Part shown: one piece after another, positions 25,736 through 37,785 of the stretch
Position numbering within the stretch: the first letter of the stretch is position 1
Layout of the letters: every line of letters starts with the position of its first letter
Origin: Nipponacmea schrenckii
Taxonomy: Eukaryota; Mollusca; Gastropoda; Lottiidae
DNA length: 64,000 nucleotides
Direction of reading: 5' to 3'
NCBI GenBank assembly: GCA_030562195.1
Contig: JAUJPP010000012.1
Span: 9,982,001 to 10,046,000, forward strand
Position numbers and translations under genes: made by a program
The notes under the pieces: generated by a model
The model's database searches: none
Seen by the model: only the letters and a program-made list of their open reading frames with translations
Told to the model about the DNA's origin: nothing

Positions 25736-26750
25736 ATCATTGTTTATCAATGAATGGGAAAAATTAACTTCTGATAGAACAATTTTGGATATTGTAAAAG
25801 GTTATCATCTGGACTTTATAGATGAGTTGCCTCCCTTTCAGGAGTCAATGCCATATCAGCCTAAATTCTCTTCTGAAAAATTCATGATGAAATTCATAAT
25901 TTATTGGAAATGAATGTTATAAAAGAAGTGCCTTTTGATAAAGAGGGGTTTTATTCATCTATTTTCGTGAGACAAAAACCAAATGGTAAATATCGAATGA
26001 TTTTGAATTTGAAAAAATTGAATCAATTTATCACATATCATTTTAAGATGGATTCATTTGAAACAGCACTTACTCTTGTTTTTCCAAATTGTTACTTTGG
26101 AAGCGTTGATTTTCCTAATGCTTATTATTCCATTAGTATGACTAAAGACCATCAAAAATATTTGGTTTATGTGGAATGAAAAAGCTTATCAGTATAATGC
26201 TCTTCCACGGGGTTTATCTAGTGCACCTAGAATATTTACAAAGTTATTGAAACCTGTGTATTCCACTCTCAGGAGATTGGGTCATATAAATTCAGCATAT
26301 ATTGATGACTCTCTTTTGATTGGCGTTTCTGAGACTGAGTGTTCAGAAAACATCAATTCAACTTTATCTCTAGTTGAAAGCTTAGGATTCATTGTGAATT
26401 ATGAAAAATCTGTTCTCAAGCCATCTCAACAAGTTATATTTCTTGGTAATATTATTAATTCTGTTTTAATGACAGTCACCCTCACATCCCAAAGAAGGGA
26501 GCGTATGGTTTCAGCTTTTAGTGATATTATTAAGCTTTCAAAAGTAAAAATTAGAGAATTAGCCAGAGTTATTGGGTTAACCGTGGCCTGTTTTTCTGCA
26601 GCTGAGTACGGGCCTTTGCACTATAGAACATTAGAAAGGGCTAAAACTAAGGGGTTGCAATGCTCACAATATAATTTTGACTCAGTAATTAGTATCACAG
26701 TTGATTTGAAAGCGGAAATAGCTTGGTGGATTAACAATTTAGATTCTTAA
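25736..26750 (+). pseudogene. DIRS reverse transcriptase
   Basis: Recognisable RT motifs in order are KPNGKYRMILNLKKLNQF, SVDFPNAYYSI (motif A), ALPRGLSSAPRIFTKLLKP and AYIDDSLLIG (catalytic YIDD), then FLGNIINS. An in-frame TGA at about 25888 and a frameshift at about 26165-26178, between motif A and the ALPRGL block, break the protein. Confidence 0.85.
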
Positions 26751-26756
26751 AGTAGA

Positions 26757-27720
26757 AAAATTTCACATGGTGATATTGATTTCACTGTCATTTCTGATGC
26801 CTCCTATTCAGGTTGGGGAGCTGTCTTTATGATTTAAAAACTGGTGGTAGATGGTAGAAACAGGTAATTTAATAAATTATCTGGAACTTCTAGCTTGTTT
26901 TCATGGCTTAAGATCATTTAATGTAGCTAAGAAATTTAATGGCAAACATATCAAGGTTTTATTAGATAATGTAACTGCGGTGTGTTATATTAATGAGATG
27001 GGAGGTATCCATTCACTACAATGTGATAGTTTATCTAAAGAAATTTGGACATGGTGTATAAATAAGGATATTTGGCTATCTGCTAGCCATATTCCAGGCA
27101 AGTCAAATGTTGCCGACATTCATTCTAGAAAGTTTGATGACCAGAAAGAGTGGATGCTTAACCCATCAGTTTTTGAAAAAATTGTTGATTTGTTTGGTCT
27201 TCCAGACATTGATCTTTTTGCCTCAAGGCTTAATTGCCAGGTGGGAAAATTTTGTTCATGGAAACCTGATCCTAATGCTACCTTTATTGGTGCTTTTTCA
27301 TTTTCATGGAATGAGTTATTTTATTATCTTAATCCTCCTTTCAGTCTCCTGGGTCGCTGCATCCAGAAAATCCGCTTAGACAAAGCCGAAGCAATTGTGG
27401 AAGCACCAATTTGGTCCAGTCAGCCTTGGTTTACCAGTCTCATGGAACTTCTAATAGAGAATCCGATTATGATAATGCCTCAGCCAGACCTTTTGTTACA
27501 ACCGGTCTCGAAGGAGAAACATCCTCTTCACAAGTCGATACATCTGATGATTTTCCGGGTGTCCGGACACAATTATCGCTACGAGGACTTTCTAACCAAG
27601 CAACCTCTATCATTTTGGCATCCTGGAAGTCAGGAACCAAGAAACAATATAAAGTATTTTATAAAAGATGGTTTCAGTACTGTAGTGAGGGGAAAATTAG
27701 TCCGTTTTCAGCCTCTGTAG
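26757..27720 (+). pseudogene. DIRS RNase H and methyltransferase-like region
   Basis: SDASYSGWGAV is the first RNase H aspartate block. After a stop near 26835 the frame continues from about 26851 with LELLACFHGL, LDNVTAVCYINEMGG and the HIPGKSNVADIHSR motif. Further on, DLFASRLN, SWKPDPNA, YLNPPFSLLGR and APIWSSQPW match the segment between RNase H and YR that DIRS elements share and that is usually called methyltransferase-like. Its 3' end overlaps the recombinase frame by about 300 bases. Confidence 0.8.
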
Positions 27721-28520
27721 AAAATGTTGTCAATTTTCTGGCAGAGTTGTTCCATTCTGGTTTAGGCTACAGTGCAATAAATACTGCTAGAGGAGCTTTG
27801 TCTTCTATAAGGTTGATGTTTGATGGATTTTTAGCAGGGTCACACCCGCTGGTCATTAGGTCTTTGACAGGTGTTTATAATTTAAGGCCTACTAAATCTC
27901 GTCATTCTACAATTTGAGATGTTTCGCTTGTGTTTGCATATTTGCCAAATCTTTCTCCTGTTTGTGAACTAACGTTAAAAAACTTAACTTTGAAACTAGT
28001 CATGTTGATTTCACTGCTTTGTGCAACTAGAGTGCAGACATTACATTGTCTTAGACTGAGTAATATGATTGTAAAAAAATCATCCTACGTTTTCACATTC
28101 ACTGATTTATTAAAAGTCAGTCGACCAGGTTATAGAAATCCGGATATGGTGTTGTGTGCTTATCCTCCTGACAGGAGACTTTGTGTTTATACCGTACTCA
28201 AACATTATCTGGAGAGAACACATACTCTTCGAAATGACCAAGATCAATTGTTTATAAGTCATATTAAGCCACATAAAGTTGTATCTCGTGATACAATATC
28301 TAGATGGATAAAAACTGTATTGTGTAGTGCAGGTGTGGATGTTAATGTGTTCTCTGCACATAGTGTTCGTTCTGCTTCTGTATCAAAGGCAAACTTTAAT
28401 AAAGTTCCTCTTCAAGAGATTATGGACAAAACTGGTTGGACTAATGTTGGGACATTTTGTAAATATTATAATAAGCCAATTGTTAATAATGTGTATGATA
28501 ATGGGGTATTAAAGTTGTGA
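27411..28520 (+). pseudogene. DIRS tyrosine recombinase
   Basis: The N-terminal core-binding part (ASWKSGTKKQYKVFYKRW, VENVVNFLAEL) is followed by a catalytic domain with the conserved Arg (CATRVQTLHCLR), the HxxR box (AHSVRSASVSK) and the terminal Tyr (FCKYYNKPI). A TGA at 27915-27917, where the family normally has Trp, splits it in two. Otherwise the catalytic residues are present. Confidence 0.85.
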
Positions 28521-28589
28521 ACATTTTTTCAATCTTTGTTATTCTTTAAAGATTCACATAATCTCGAAAGTGAGACTTCACGAGAAATA

Positions 28590-28896
28590 ATTAGAAAATT
28601 AAACGAAACTTACCTTGGTAAAGTTGAAGTGTGATTCTAATTATTTGAGTAAATTAGGATCACTGTAGAGATTAGGTGCCACCCTCCCCTCCCGGCATCT
28701 AATTATTATCTACATCTACAAACATTTAGTCTGTTTCAAGTTTGGATTACAGCTTGAAAAAATGTTTATTCTGTAAAATATGATTTATCACGGCTGCGCA
28801 GTACTATTCACCTAATCTCTACAGTGATCCTAATTTACTCAAATAATTAGAATTGCACTTCAACTTTACAAAGGTAAGTTTCGTTTAATTTTCTAA
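28590..28896. repeat. Long inverted repeat at the DIRS 3' end
   Basis: Arms of about 88 bases (28590-28678 and 28809-28896) are nearly perfect inverted copies. They share ATTAGAAAATTAAACGAAAC and GATCACTGTAGAGATTAGGTG-type blocks, and are separated by a 130-base loop containing a C-rich patch. It probably corresponds to the terminal/internal complementary regions that DIRS elements use in replication. Confidence 0.85.
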
Positions 28897-28905
28897 TTTT
28901 ACGAA

Positions 28906-29752
28906 GACCAAACAATCGCAAATCTACAGAGATTATCTAACCATAATCGTTTTTAAGATGGAAATTAGAGATGCAATCTGGTTTTCAAACTCTTCTGGTA
29001 AATTCTGCTACACAAAACGGGTTATGAACTAAAGAGGTGACAAAGCAGATAATCATGGATCTTATTTGCCATGGTCTTGATTCAGAAATATTAAAAAATG
29101 TTCATTAAGTTAACCATAGATGAAAGCCAGTATTATATTATCCATAATAGAGCTTTTGTTAATCCATAGTAGTCTTTTTCTCTTACTTCCCTTTGTAACT
29201 TATTGACTTTAGCGTCCTTAGATACGATAGTAACTATAAATAGTTAATCAGATAATCCAAATGAATTACTGTTAGGACTACTTACGAATAATTGTATCAG
29301 GTGAACTATATTATATCGTGTGTCAAATAAATAAAAAAATCTTGGATCAGGTAGGTTTGAACTAAATTTTCTTACAGGATCTTTACCAGAGTGACCAAGG
29401 AAATGATAGGTAAAGAAGTCCATAGTCAGCATAATTCTCTATTCATAAAATACAGACTAATGAGGAGATTACTTTGTTCTTTATCAGGCAATTATGAATA
29501 AGTAAATTACACTACAGGGAGATTAGCTGTTTTAAATGAGAAGGTCTATTTGAAGTATTTCTCGAGGGATGCAGATGCGGTTAAACCTGCCCCAAGGTAC
29601 ACAATGTTGGTAAAGTATGGGTTTGTTGGTCTTGAAATGCAATTGAAAAAAACAACCTATGCTGATAATTTTTTGTTTTCGATTTATACACGTCTCACTG
29701 ATTGTACCCATATTTATTTAAATTTAGATTACGAAGTAAAACATTGTTCACA
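28906..29752. other. Intergenic, nothing recognised
   Basis: AT-rich sequence between the DIRS element and the next gene. Short open frames here have no domain signal. The promoter of the downstream 167-residue gene should lie here, but no TATA box could be chosen with confidence. Confidence 0.5.
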
Positions 29753-30668
29753 ATGGATATGATAACAAAACGACCCCTGACAGCCAATACTCCGTATACA
29801 GTTTTAACAGATGAACAACTTCGTAATATCAAAAAGGTTTGTGTGATCCATATGATACTTTTGTTTAATATCGTCTTGATTGTGTTGGTACAAATTTTGT
29901 ATTTAACTATATTGTTTCTATATAGATTCTCGGCAAGTAATGGTCCATATCATTCGGATTTTTACCATTGAAGAATTTTTTTTTTGAAATTTCTGACAAT
30001 GTTTGTGTATTTATTTGTAGGATTCCAGTCCTTTCTTTATGGGACCAGCAGTTCGCGAAGAGATGAGTGAAGAACGAAAAAGAACAGAGCAGCCTATCAA
30101 AGCCAGATTTGCCTATGCAATGAGCTCAACAACAACGCGTGGGGATTATCCTACAGGAAAAGCATGTTATATCGGCGAACAATTTAGTCGATTTCCAGAC
30201 CCTAATCATGATACGTGCAGGTTAGGGGCTGGTGAGAGATGGGGACCACAGAAAGCAGGTTAGTCCATCTTAATTACATATACAGTACATTATGGTTACT
30301 ATGACTCTTTGTAATTAAGATAAAAATAATATTTGTTTTCCATGACTTTATCTGCAGGTCACTGAAAAAAAAAAATTGATGAACAGAACTTGTGATTCGT
30401 TTAGCTTCAAATATCGATACAAATCCCTCAATCACTTGATTTTGTGCTTTTGTTCAAGGGTAAATTTTACAATTTTATGTCTTTAGGTTCTAGAACATTA
30501 CAACATTTTGAAAAAGAACAAGACCCATTACGTTATACAACCATAGATATGTATCGACGACCGAATACCAATTTACCAGGACCTAATATAATGAAATTTG
30601 GACGAGCAGCAGATGGTTTCTACCAGGAAAAATTTCCTAATCGTCTTACCACAAGATTTACAGCATAG
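29753..30668 (+). CDS. Unrecognised 167-residue protein, three exons
   Basis: Exons 29753-29836, 30021-30258 and 30487-30668 join with GT-AG introns in phases 0 and 1 and total 504 bases including the TAG. The start is the ATG in ACAATGG. The protein is hydrophilic and basic, without a signal peptide, membrane segment or coiled coil that I can see, and rich in Arg, Pro, Tyr and Phe. Notable stretches are SSPFFMGPAVREEM, FAYAMSSTTTRGDYP, FSRFPDPNHDTCRLGAGERWG, YRRPNTNLPGP and a C-terminal LTTRFTA. Short proteins of this composition, with repeated Pro/Gly-aromatic motifs, are common among ciliary and sperm microtubule inner proteins. That is only a compositional guess. The splice structure and codon use make it a convincing gene. 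Confidence 0.75.
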
Positions 30669-31640
30669 ATTAGTTGTGTTCTTAATCTTATTTATGTATT
30701 GTTATGTTTTGTCTGTTGATAATATAATCACTGTACCGAAAACAATTCGAGTTTTCCCTGAATACAACATTTAGGATATGGTACACTGCAGTACTTCTAG
30801 AAACGATTCATAATTCGAATCAAATGTTAAATTCCTTTACCTAATTCCACCAGCCTGGTTCTCCATCTTAGGAAACAATTATGGAAGTAATCACTATTTT
30901 AATACAAGCTTGGATTAAGTTGAAAGCATGAGTATAATAACATTATCGTCTGGTCTATCCCATTCATTTCTTTTTGAGAAAGGTTTTAATCATTTTATAA
31001 ATATACAACTCTAAATGGTTATTCATGGGATCGAGGGGCTAAAAAAAAATTCTTTTCTGTCTAAGCGGATCCGAACCTTTCAGAACATACCAAAATTTAC
31101 CTCATTGAATCTCGCTGAAATGTGAAATCTGTTCCACGTCCAAGGGAGGTAATATTTCATCAAACGTGTCTTTTATTGTAGGACTCCAGAAAAACATTTT
31201 ATGCTAATGATCTGCTAATAGTTCGTGCTATTTTTAAAAATCCTCTTTCGCGGAATCCGTCTTTTATTGACGCCCTTAAAAAAGACATTTAAATTTTTTC
31301 TGTTCCAAGCTGATACAGATTAATTCTTTTCTATGCAAAGGAAGGGTTTCCTAGAAGTTTCCGATTTACACTCAAAGTGTGTTTATTCATTTTTCAACTT
31401 AATCCCTCTTGACCTCAATGCGCTTCTTCCATCGTTTCTTCTATATGTTTAACCAGTCAAACAACCACCGGTTGTCACTGATCATAAAAACTACAGCAGT
31501 AATGACCCGCTCATTTGTTCAAAATCCTCGTCCCCAGGAGAAGCATTGTAACCCCCCCCCCCCTTATGATAGTAATATGTCATCATAAATTTGTTTTGTA
31601 GCTTGTTTTTCAAGTGACTGGACATTCATTCTTGATACGT
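30669..31640. other. 3' flank of the 167-residue gene, nothing recognised
   Basis: Noncoding sequence with a run of 13 C residues at about 31550-31562. No clear AATAAA follows the stop codon closely. Confidence 0.5.
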
Positions 31641-31987
31641 AGGCTACATACTCTTGACCCAGTTTGTAGCTTGCTCGCTAACCATAGGGTCCAGGGTTTA
31701 GTCCAGACAAAGAGATGATTTTTCGAATTTTTTTAGACCGGTTACCACCCGGGTTTCCCCTTATCAGTGATGCAGGTTGGAGGAACTGACTTGGAAAATA
31801 CGTCTAGTCTTTCGGATGGGAACAAATAACGTTGGCCCGTGTGCTACAGGCCGTGTATCAATCGCAAAAAGGGTAGGCTGATGCCGCTGTCCTGGCAAAA
31901 TTTCCCTGTTTGCACACTGCATGGTGTTGTCCGTCTTCATTAGCCCATAAGGTGTAGAGTAGGACGTAAAACTCCATTCATTTTATT
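31641..31987 (+). mobile_element. tRNA-related SINE with 9-bp target duplication
   Basis: The 347-base segment is bounded by TTGATACGT at 31632-31640 and again at 31988-31996. Near the 5' end, TAGCTTGCTCGC and GGTCCAGGGTTTAGTCC sit where RNA polymerase III A and B boxes would be, in weakened form. A GC-richer body follows, then a CCATTCATTTTATTTT tail. The exact duplication and pol III-like head support a SINE; the family is not named. Confidence 0.7.
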
Positions 31988-31996
31988 TTGATACGT

Positions 31997-32560
31997 GCAT
32001 AGATACTGTTCTAGTAATAGGATTTCGTTGAATGGAGCGTCTACACCTTGAGTCTATGATATTGGTATGTATTCCGCCTTCATAAATTAACCCTCCAACA
32101 CACCCACCCCACACACCTTACCCCCTTCCTCCTAAAAAAATGAACGGCTTGTCTACTATATGCATACTTTTATTCTTCCTTTATAATATCCCATTAACAA
32201 ATAGATAATACCATATAGAATCTAAAAATAGTTGTATCGTCTGCAATACATTGGCTCCTAAAGAGGATATTGCTGTCAGTTTGAATCTGAACAGACTTCT
32301 ACCTATTCGAATGTGTTATAGTATTTTTCTGCTGAAATATTGAAATGTGGTTATCTGATAATACGAAAATTAAGTACACATTATCTAAATCAGAGGTTAA
32401 TTGGGTACCGGTCTATGTTTGATCTGATATAACGCTAAAAATAAGATTTTTACACTGGCTAATGTATTACAATACTTGAGAACCACAACATTATATAACG
32501 CATCTGGAAAGCAATAATTCTTTTCGATCCATAGACAGGAGGTTCTGTTGTTTATAAAGT
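31997..32560. other. 3' flank of the CABIT gene
   Basis: Noncoding. Read on the minus strand it is downstream of the CABIT stop codon, and an AATAAA-type signal on that strand lies at about 32168-32174. Nothing else is recognised. Confidence 0.45.
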
Positions 32561-35500
32561 TTATAAATAAATATAAGAGTGAGTTATACCAAATCTAGCA
32601 CTATTTGTTGCACTTGGTGGGTCATCGTCATCGTCACCCATTTTGTTTTCTTGCACACTGGATTCCAAGAGTCTCAAAGCGAACTTAAATTTAAATTTCA
32701 TATCGCTGGCAAAGCTGATGGATTGTTTATTACAGAGACGAAATGCTTGCTTCAAAACTGGGACATTGAGAAGATCGTTGCTATTTAAAGCAATTTGAAA
32801 TGATAATGGTGATGTTATTGGTAGTTCAACCAGAGTATAGCCAGAGGTATTCAAAACACATCCAATCAGGCTGGTTTCTTCAAAGGAATCGAGTGCGGTA
32901 AAGAGACCGGAATATGATGTTAGGCGTGGTCGAGTTCCACCATAAACGTAACGTAACAGCTGAGGGAATTTCTGATTGGCGATAATTTGGGAACTGAGCA
33001 TTGACAATTTTGGACTTTGTTCATCAGTATTAGGTAGAACTTCTATAAATTCTCCCGGATGACCCAATGGTATCAAAATATCTATGTTTCTTTCGTCACG
33101 ACATTTCAAATAACAAAGCTCTTGCTTCGCGTTCTCAATGTCTGGAGTGGCGCCTTCAACTTTCTGCCTAGTGGTACCTTTGAACAATTTATCAACTATA
33201 AAGACACTACCAGGTGAAAATTCCAAACGTGGATAATAATTACTTTGTTGATTCTTGCCAATTTGAAAGGCTGTTAGTTTGTTTACATTCACGAAAGCTG
33301 TTGCTTTATTCTTCGCCAAGGATTCAACACCAGTATGTACTATTTCATCTCGTGCTGTTCTGGCATTCAATCTCAAGAAGTGTCCTGGAAGTCCAAAACG
33401 AAAACTGATTAAAAACGAGGCATGTCATTTGAGGTACATACATTAAATCATCAACTTGACAAGTCGAGGGATGCTTAAAAAATGTTTATTATTATAGAAA
33501 CTCATTTATTGATAACGAGAATTTTTTTTTATTATGAAATTCTTAAATTTTTTTGGGCCCCTTTGAGGGCAGGTGTGTTATATTAAATTATTTGAAGTTG
33601 AAAGAGTACTACATTAGAATACAATAAGCAGGGTCAAGGATTATCTAGTTGTTTGGTAAAAAATATTGTTATATATATATCAGGTTAAATACATTATGAA
33701 AGACAGTCTTTATTTAATGGTAGTGACCTATCAATAAGGCACAGCCAAGTTGTTATATACCAAAAGTATGTTTTATTTGAATTCAGTTCGTAGGTGCCTG
33801 GGGAAGAACGATGCCAAAACCTTGCTTACAAATTCAACCAGTGATTGATGTTCCATAATGCGATGACTATATATCGTACTCAACTCAATCGAACAATATT
33901 GCTTAATGTCTTTTAAAGAAAGTATTTTTACTATGGTATTTTTATTTGCAGAAAATCATTATTCTTCATTAAGCTTGGTATGTGTATTAGATACATTTAT
34001 TATTATTATAGCTTATTTATTATTATTTCTATTTCCTACTCGGGGACTTTGGTTTAATAATTCTCTTAAATTTCTATTCAACATACATAAAAAAATTTAG
34101 GCATTCATATAATACAGAGAGGTTACATTGACTCTATTTCACTTATATAAGTGAATAAAAATCGACTGGATTACATTATAATAAATTATTGTACATGATA
34201 AAGAAAAATATTTTTTTAGGTTTATAAAGGAGTGGCTTTGTCAATTTGAATAAAAATTTGAAGTTTTTCTTCGTGGGTTATTGGTGCATAAACATCCTAT
34301 TCACAAATGTGAATGCAAGCAGGGGTGTGTCTTGGTGTTGGTATTGTTCTTCGATATGTCACCTATTTATAACTATTAATTAATGTTCCAATTATTGTGT
34401 TACATTTGTTGCTAGTCTTATTGTGTAATATGGGGCATGCTTCCCATTAATAGTGAACAATACAATAAATATATATATTACAACCAGTGTCTGGGATGGG
34501 TGTCGTTTTTTATGCTTTTTTTTTTATTAAACAAGCGATTGTCCCAAAGACTATACATTTCTACAACTGATTCCATGACAGCTGACTTTAATGAACAAAT
34601 AAAACAGAATAAGAAAGACTCTTTTATCAAGTTATTTTCAAAAATTCTCTTTAACCGATTCGAGAAGATTATCTCTGACATTGAAACAGATAAAGAATTC
34701 CAAAAAAAAATCTGATCAATTCAAGTCAAAGGTCAACTTCAAGGGCAATGATTAAATCCAAAATGTTCGCACTATTTGACAATTATTTGTTCGTCTATCC
34801 ATGTTGGTAGGCTTTAAAGTGAAATATCTGATGCGTAACTTTTATGGAAAATGTTCTTTTAGTAGATGTTCGGGTCAGTAGACTTAAAGTGAGAGACAGT
34901 CACAATCACAATCGAAGGAAAGTTATTTCGCTTGATAGCTTTAATTTTCAATTTGTTGTATTTGTAAATAAATTGTAGAAATCCCTTCAAAACGATCTTC
35001 ATCATAGAGAAATGTAGATCCTTGTTAATTTTAGGTAAATCACTAAACCTATTTACCTATTTATATATATTTCTGACATAAGGTCACACTCCCGTCCTGT
35101 TATTGATGATTTTACAAACCTTGCACCAATCTTTATACTTTGATAAAAAAAAATAACTCCAAATATTTCATGAATATACTATTTACATCCACGTTTCTTG
35201 ATCTAACTGAATTTTTTTTCGAAAGGTAAATTAAATATAGGACGTACTAATTGTTAATTTGTTAGTTTGACCTAGTTTTGTATAGATTATTTATAATGGC
35301 TCAATATTATTAGTTGAAACCTTCAGATCAAGTTGGAGACATAATTCTCTACAGTCATGCGATTTTTCTTTGCATAAACCCATAAAGTAGTTTTCTAACA
35401 CCTGATTAAAATAATACCTAACATAGTGTTTAATTCAACCTTTTAAAGTAGCCTAGTACTGATGTTTAAAAATTGACGTTATTTTCTTAACACTTTCAGA

Positions 35501-36559
35501 TAATATTCACAGACAGATATTGCTAGATAAATTATGCCGACCTACAATCAAGTACCCTTTAGTTGAATACCAATCTGATTTAAACGATGAGCTTTAGTGG
35601 TTCAAATCCTAGTTTGACATTTAAACGCATGATCAATAAAGTGCGATGTATTCTAAATAAAATTTTACCACGACAAACAACAAGGTTTATACTAAAAAAA
35701 AACTAAATCATTCGCGAATAATTTTAAAATATGCAAAACAGTTTTCACTCATACAGACAATATTCACCTGTGCACATTACAAAATTTGACACTGCCTAAC
35801 GGTTCAAGCAGGCATTGAAAATTTCGCCCAAAAAATTGATCAAAGACGAATCTGATTGCTGGCATTGAGAAGTATTGCAAACTTTTCAATTTTCCGTATA
35901 TAGCTCACATTTTTCCGGAAATATACTTTCATTTAATAGAGTAAATTCTTAGCTTTTGTACACAGATTAGATATGACTTTAAATAACAACATTATGTAAA
36001 CAAATTATGTTATAACATAGAGTTTCTTACAGAGAAATATGTAGCTATAAACTAATCTTGTGAACAGCATCCAGCTTCGAGCAAAAGTCTTTCGTGTGTT
36101 TACAAACTGTAAGGAACAATGTGTGGAGAAATGGAACAAATCACCTTTAATGCTATATTTCCTATAAATACCAGAAGATTACAGCGCACGTTTATTAAAG
36201 ACGATTTGAATTAGAAAATGAATATTACTAGTATACAAACCTTGATAATCAGCTGGTATTACAACAGTTTCATCAGTTTCTCCAAATTTCTTAGCACGTT
36301 CGTCATATAATACATTTCTAGCTAATAATTTCCGTACAGTTCTACTCTCATACAATAACATAGGTTGACCGAGGTTCACGGGCAATGGATGAGACCGCTT
36401 AGTAAACAACGTTTGTGGATTGCACCGTGCCACCAGTGGCAAACTAAACTGGTCCGGAATCTCCTTCAGGGAATAAGACTGGGAACTCCAGTGTGTGCTG
36501 GTGGTACTCTTCCCATTCCATCTCCTTCCTTGAGAACTTGTCCTTGAACGGCTACTCAT
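32561..36559 (-). CDS. CABIT-domain protein, 380 residues, two exons
   Basis: Exon 1 is 36559-36241 and exon 2 is 33384-32561 on the minus strand, joined in phase 1 across a 2.86-kb intron (donor GTTTGT, acceptor TTCCAG). Together they total 1143 bases with the stop. The ATG at 36559 has A at -3. The first about 25 residues are Ser/Arg-rich. Then FSLPLVARCN, LGQPMLLYES, VVIPADYQGHFLRLN, RLEFSPGSVFIVDKLFKG, YLKCRDERNIDILIPLG and PGEFIEVLP follow the block order of the CABIT domain (THEMIS, GAREM). CABIT proteins act beside Grb2/SHP-type signalling downstream of tyrosine kinases. GAREM continues with Pro-rich and SAM regions and THEMIS has two CABITs; here there is one domain and a short acidic tail (GDDDDDPP). 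Further exons beyond 32561 cannot be excluded. Confidence 0.75.
33385..36240 (-). other. Intron of the CABIT gene
   Basis: AT-rich. It contains open frames on the plus strand at about 33906-34100 and 34437-34715 that are hydrophobic or lysine-rich, without domain signal or splice support. They are not called as genes. Confidence 0.6.
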
Positions 36560-37180
36560 TTCGATGTCACAAACAAACTAAATACCCTATTCGTGTTTCC
36601 CAGTATACTATTTAATACGGTCTGATTAGAGCGATAAATATACCTTTATGAAGAAATCCTTCTCTCTTTCTCTTATATATATTTATATACAGATGTATAT
36701 GTAAGTTCGTCAGTAGGGTTACGCTGATGTGCTTTCTAAAGGTTTACTTAGAAATAATGTTCTTCTATATACAAGGTTTATTCATTCAAACCACTCAATT
36801 GATTTACTGTCTTATTGAATAGGGCCGACGTTTACTGAACCAAAGAGTTATTTCAAACCAGTTTTAAAGATTTCAAACTATCGAAGCTATAGTTCTTTAC
36901 ATGGAAGGTGACCTGGGATCATTTCGTAAACATGTACTATTATGCACACTTTCTTTCTTAAATACAGTCATACAGGGCAATAAACGCAGTCTATATCAAA
37001 CACCAATCAAACATCTTATCAAACTCTCAATGAAATGAGAATTGATCATAATATTACAAGTAATCGGTTATTTTCTCAGAGCCAAATAAAGTTGTGTTAC
37101 CAGTGTACGTTTATGTTCGACCTCCTATATAAATGTATGTTACTGTTAAATTTGAAGATGGTAAAAAAGATAACGTGGCT
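36560..37180. other. Upstream region of the CABIT gene
   Basis: Holds the presumed minus-strand promoter. A TATATATATTTATATA stretch at about 36676-36692 is AT-rich but not a decisive TATA box. No gene seen. Confidence 0.4.
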
Positions 37181-37212
37181 ATAGGATATCAGAATAGTAT
37201 TTTATTTATCAA

Positions 37213-37785
37213 TAAATAAATGTAAAAATTTTACAATACAACAACAATCTCAAAACAATATCATTAACAATAAACAATATGATTAGGTCATCATTTGAAC
37301 TGGGGATACATGTACGAATTGACGTATGTTGGAAAAGGTGTGGTTGTATGGAATGTGATATTGTTGGATGAAGCTGGGGTGGAAGAATTTCAAGAATCTA
37401 GTGACGATAGCATTGAGTCACATTTAGACCTGGAATCAAGTCCAGCATCATCAAGATGTTCAACTTCTCCTACAACAACTCCATCTGTAATTACCGATAA
37501 CAGACAGTCATGGAAATTCCTTTGGATTTGTTTCAGATTCCAGTCCTCAAAAACAAACCCGCCTTTCCACCAGTAAATCCTACCTACATTTCACCAGTTT
37601 TGGCAAACATTCCACAATACAGCACGATGTCTCCTTCAGCATTGATGTCCCAAGTTATTCCCTCTTCAGCTGCTCCCCGACCAGTTCAAAATATACCATC
37701 TTCCATTCCAGCCTCATCCAACAATATCACATTCCAAAGGACCACACCTTTTCCAACATACGTCAACTCGTACATGTATCCCTAG
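37213..37785 (+). pseudogene. Homeobox copy 1: homeodomain-less, with inverted 3' fragment
   Basis: From 37390 it reads like exon 2 of the array gene (SQESSDDSIESH block, here with changes), but it jumps from SPQ straight into exon 3 (KTNPPF/NKPAFPPVNP), so the homeodomain is gone. The last codons carry CAG to TAG (TATCCCTAG). Positions 37213-37385 are the end of exon 3 and its 3' flank in reverse orientation, forming an inverted repeat with about 37700-37875 around a 315-base loop. It cannot make the array protein. Confidence 0.85.

Larger units (their letters stand above)
24754..28905 (+). mobile_element. DIRS-type tyrosine-recombinase retrotransposon, degenerate
   Basis: The order is gag-like, reverse transcriptase with YIDD, RNase H, a methyltransferase-like segment, an overlapping tyrosine recombinase, and then a long inverted repeat. 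That is the layout of DIRS elements, which integrate by a recombinase rather than a DDE integrase. Every reading frame carries stops or shifts. No copy of the 3' inverted repeat was found near the 5' end, so the left boundary is uncertain and the element may be 5'-truncated. Confidence 0.85.

Noticed and set aside
33906..34715. Two plus-strand open frames in the CABIT intron
   Set aside because: AT-rich, hydrophobic or lysine-rich low-complexity sequence with no domain or splice signals.
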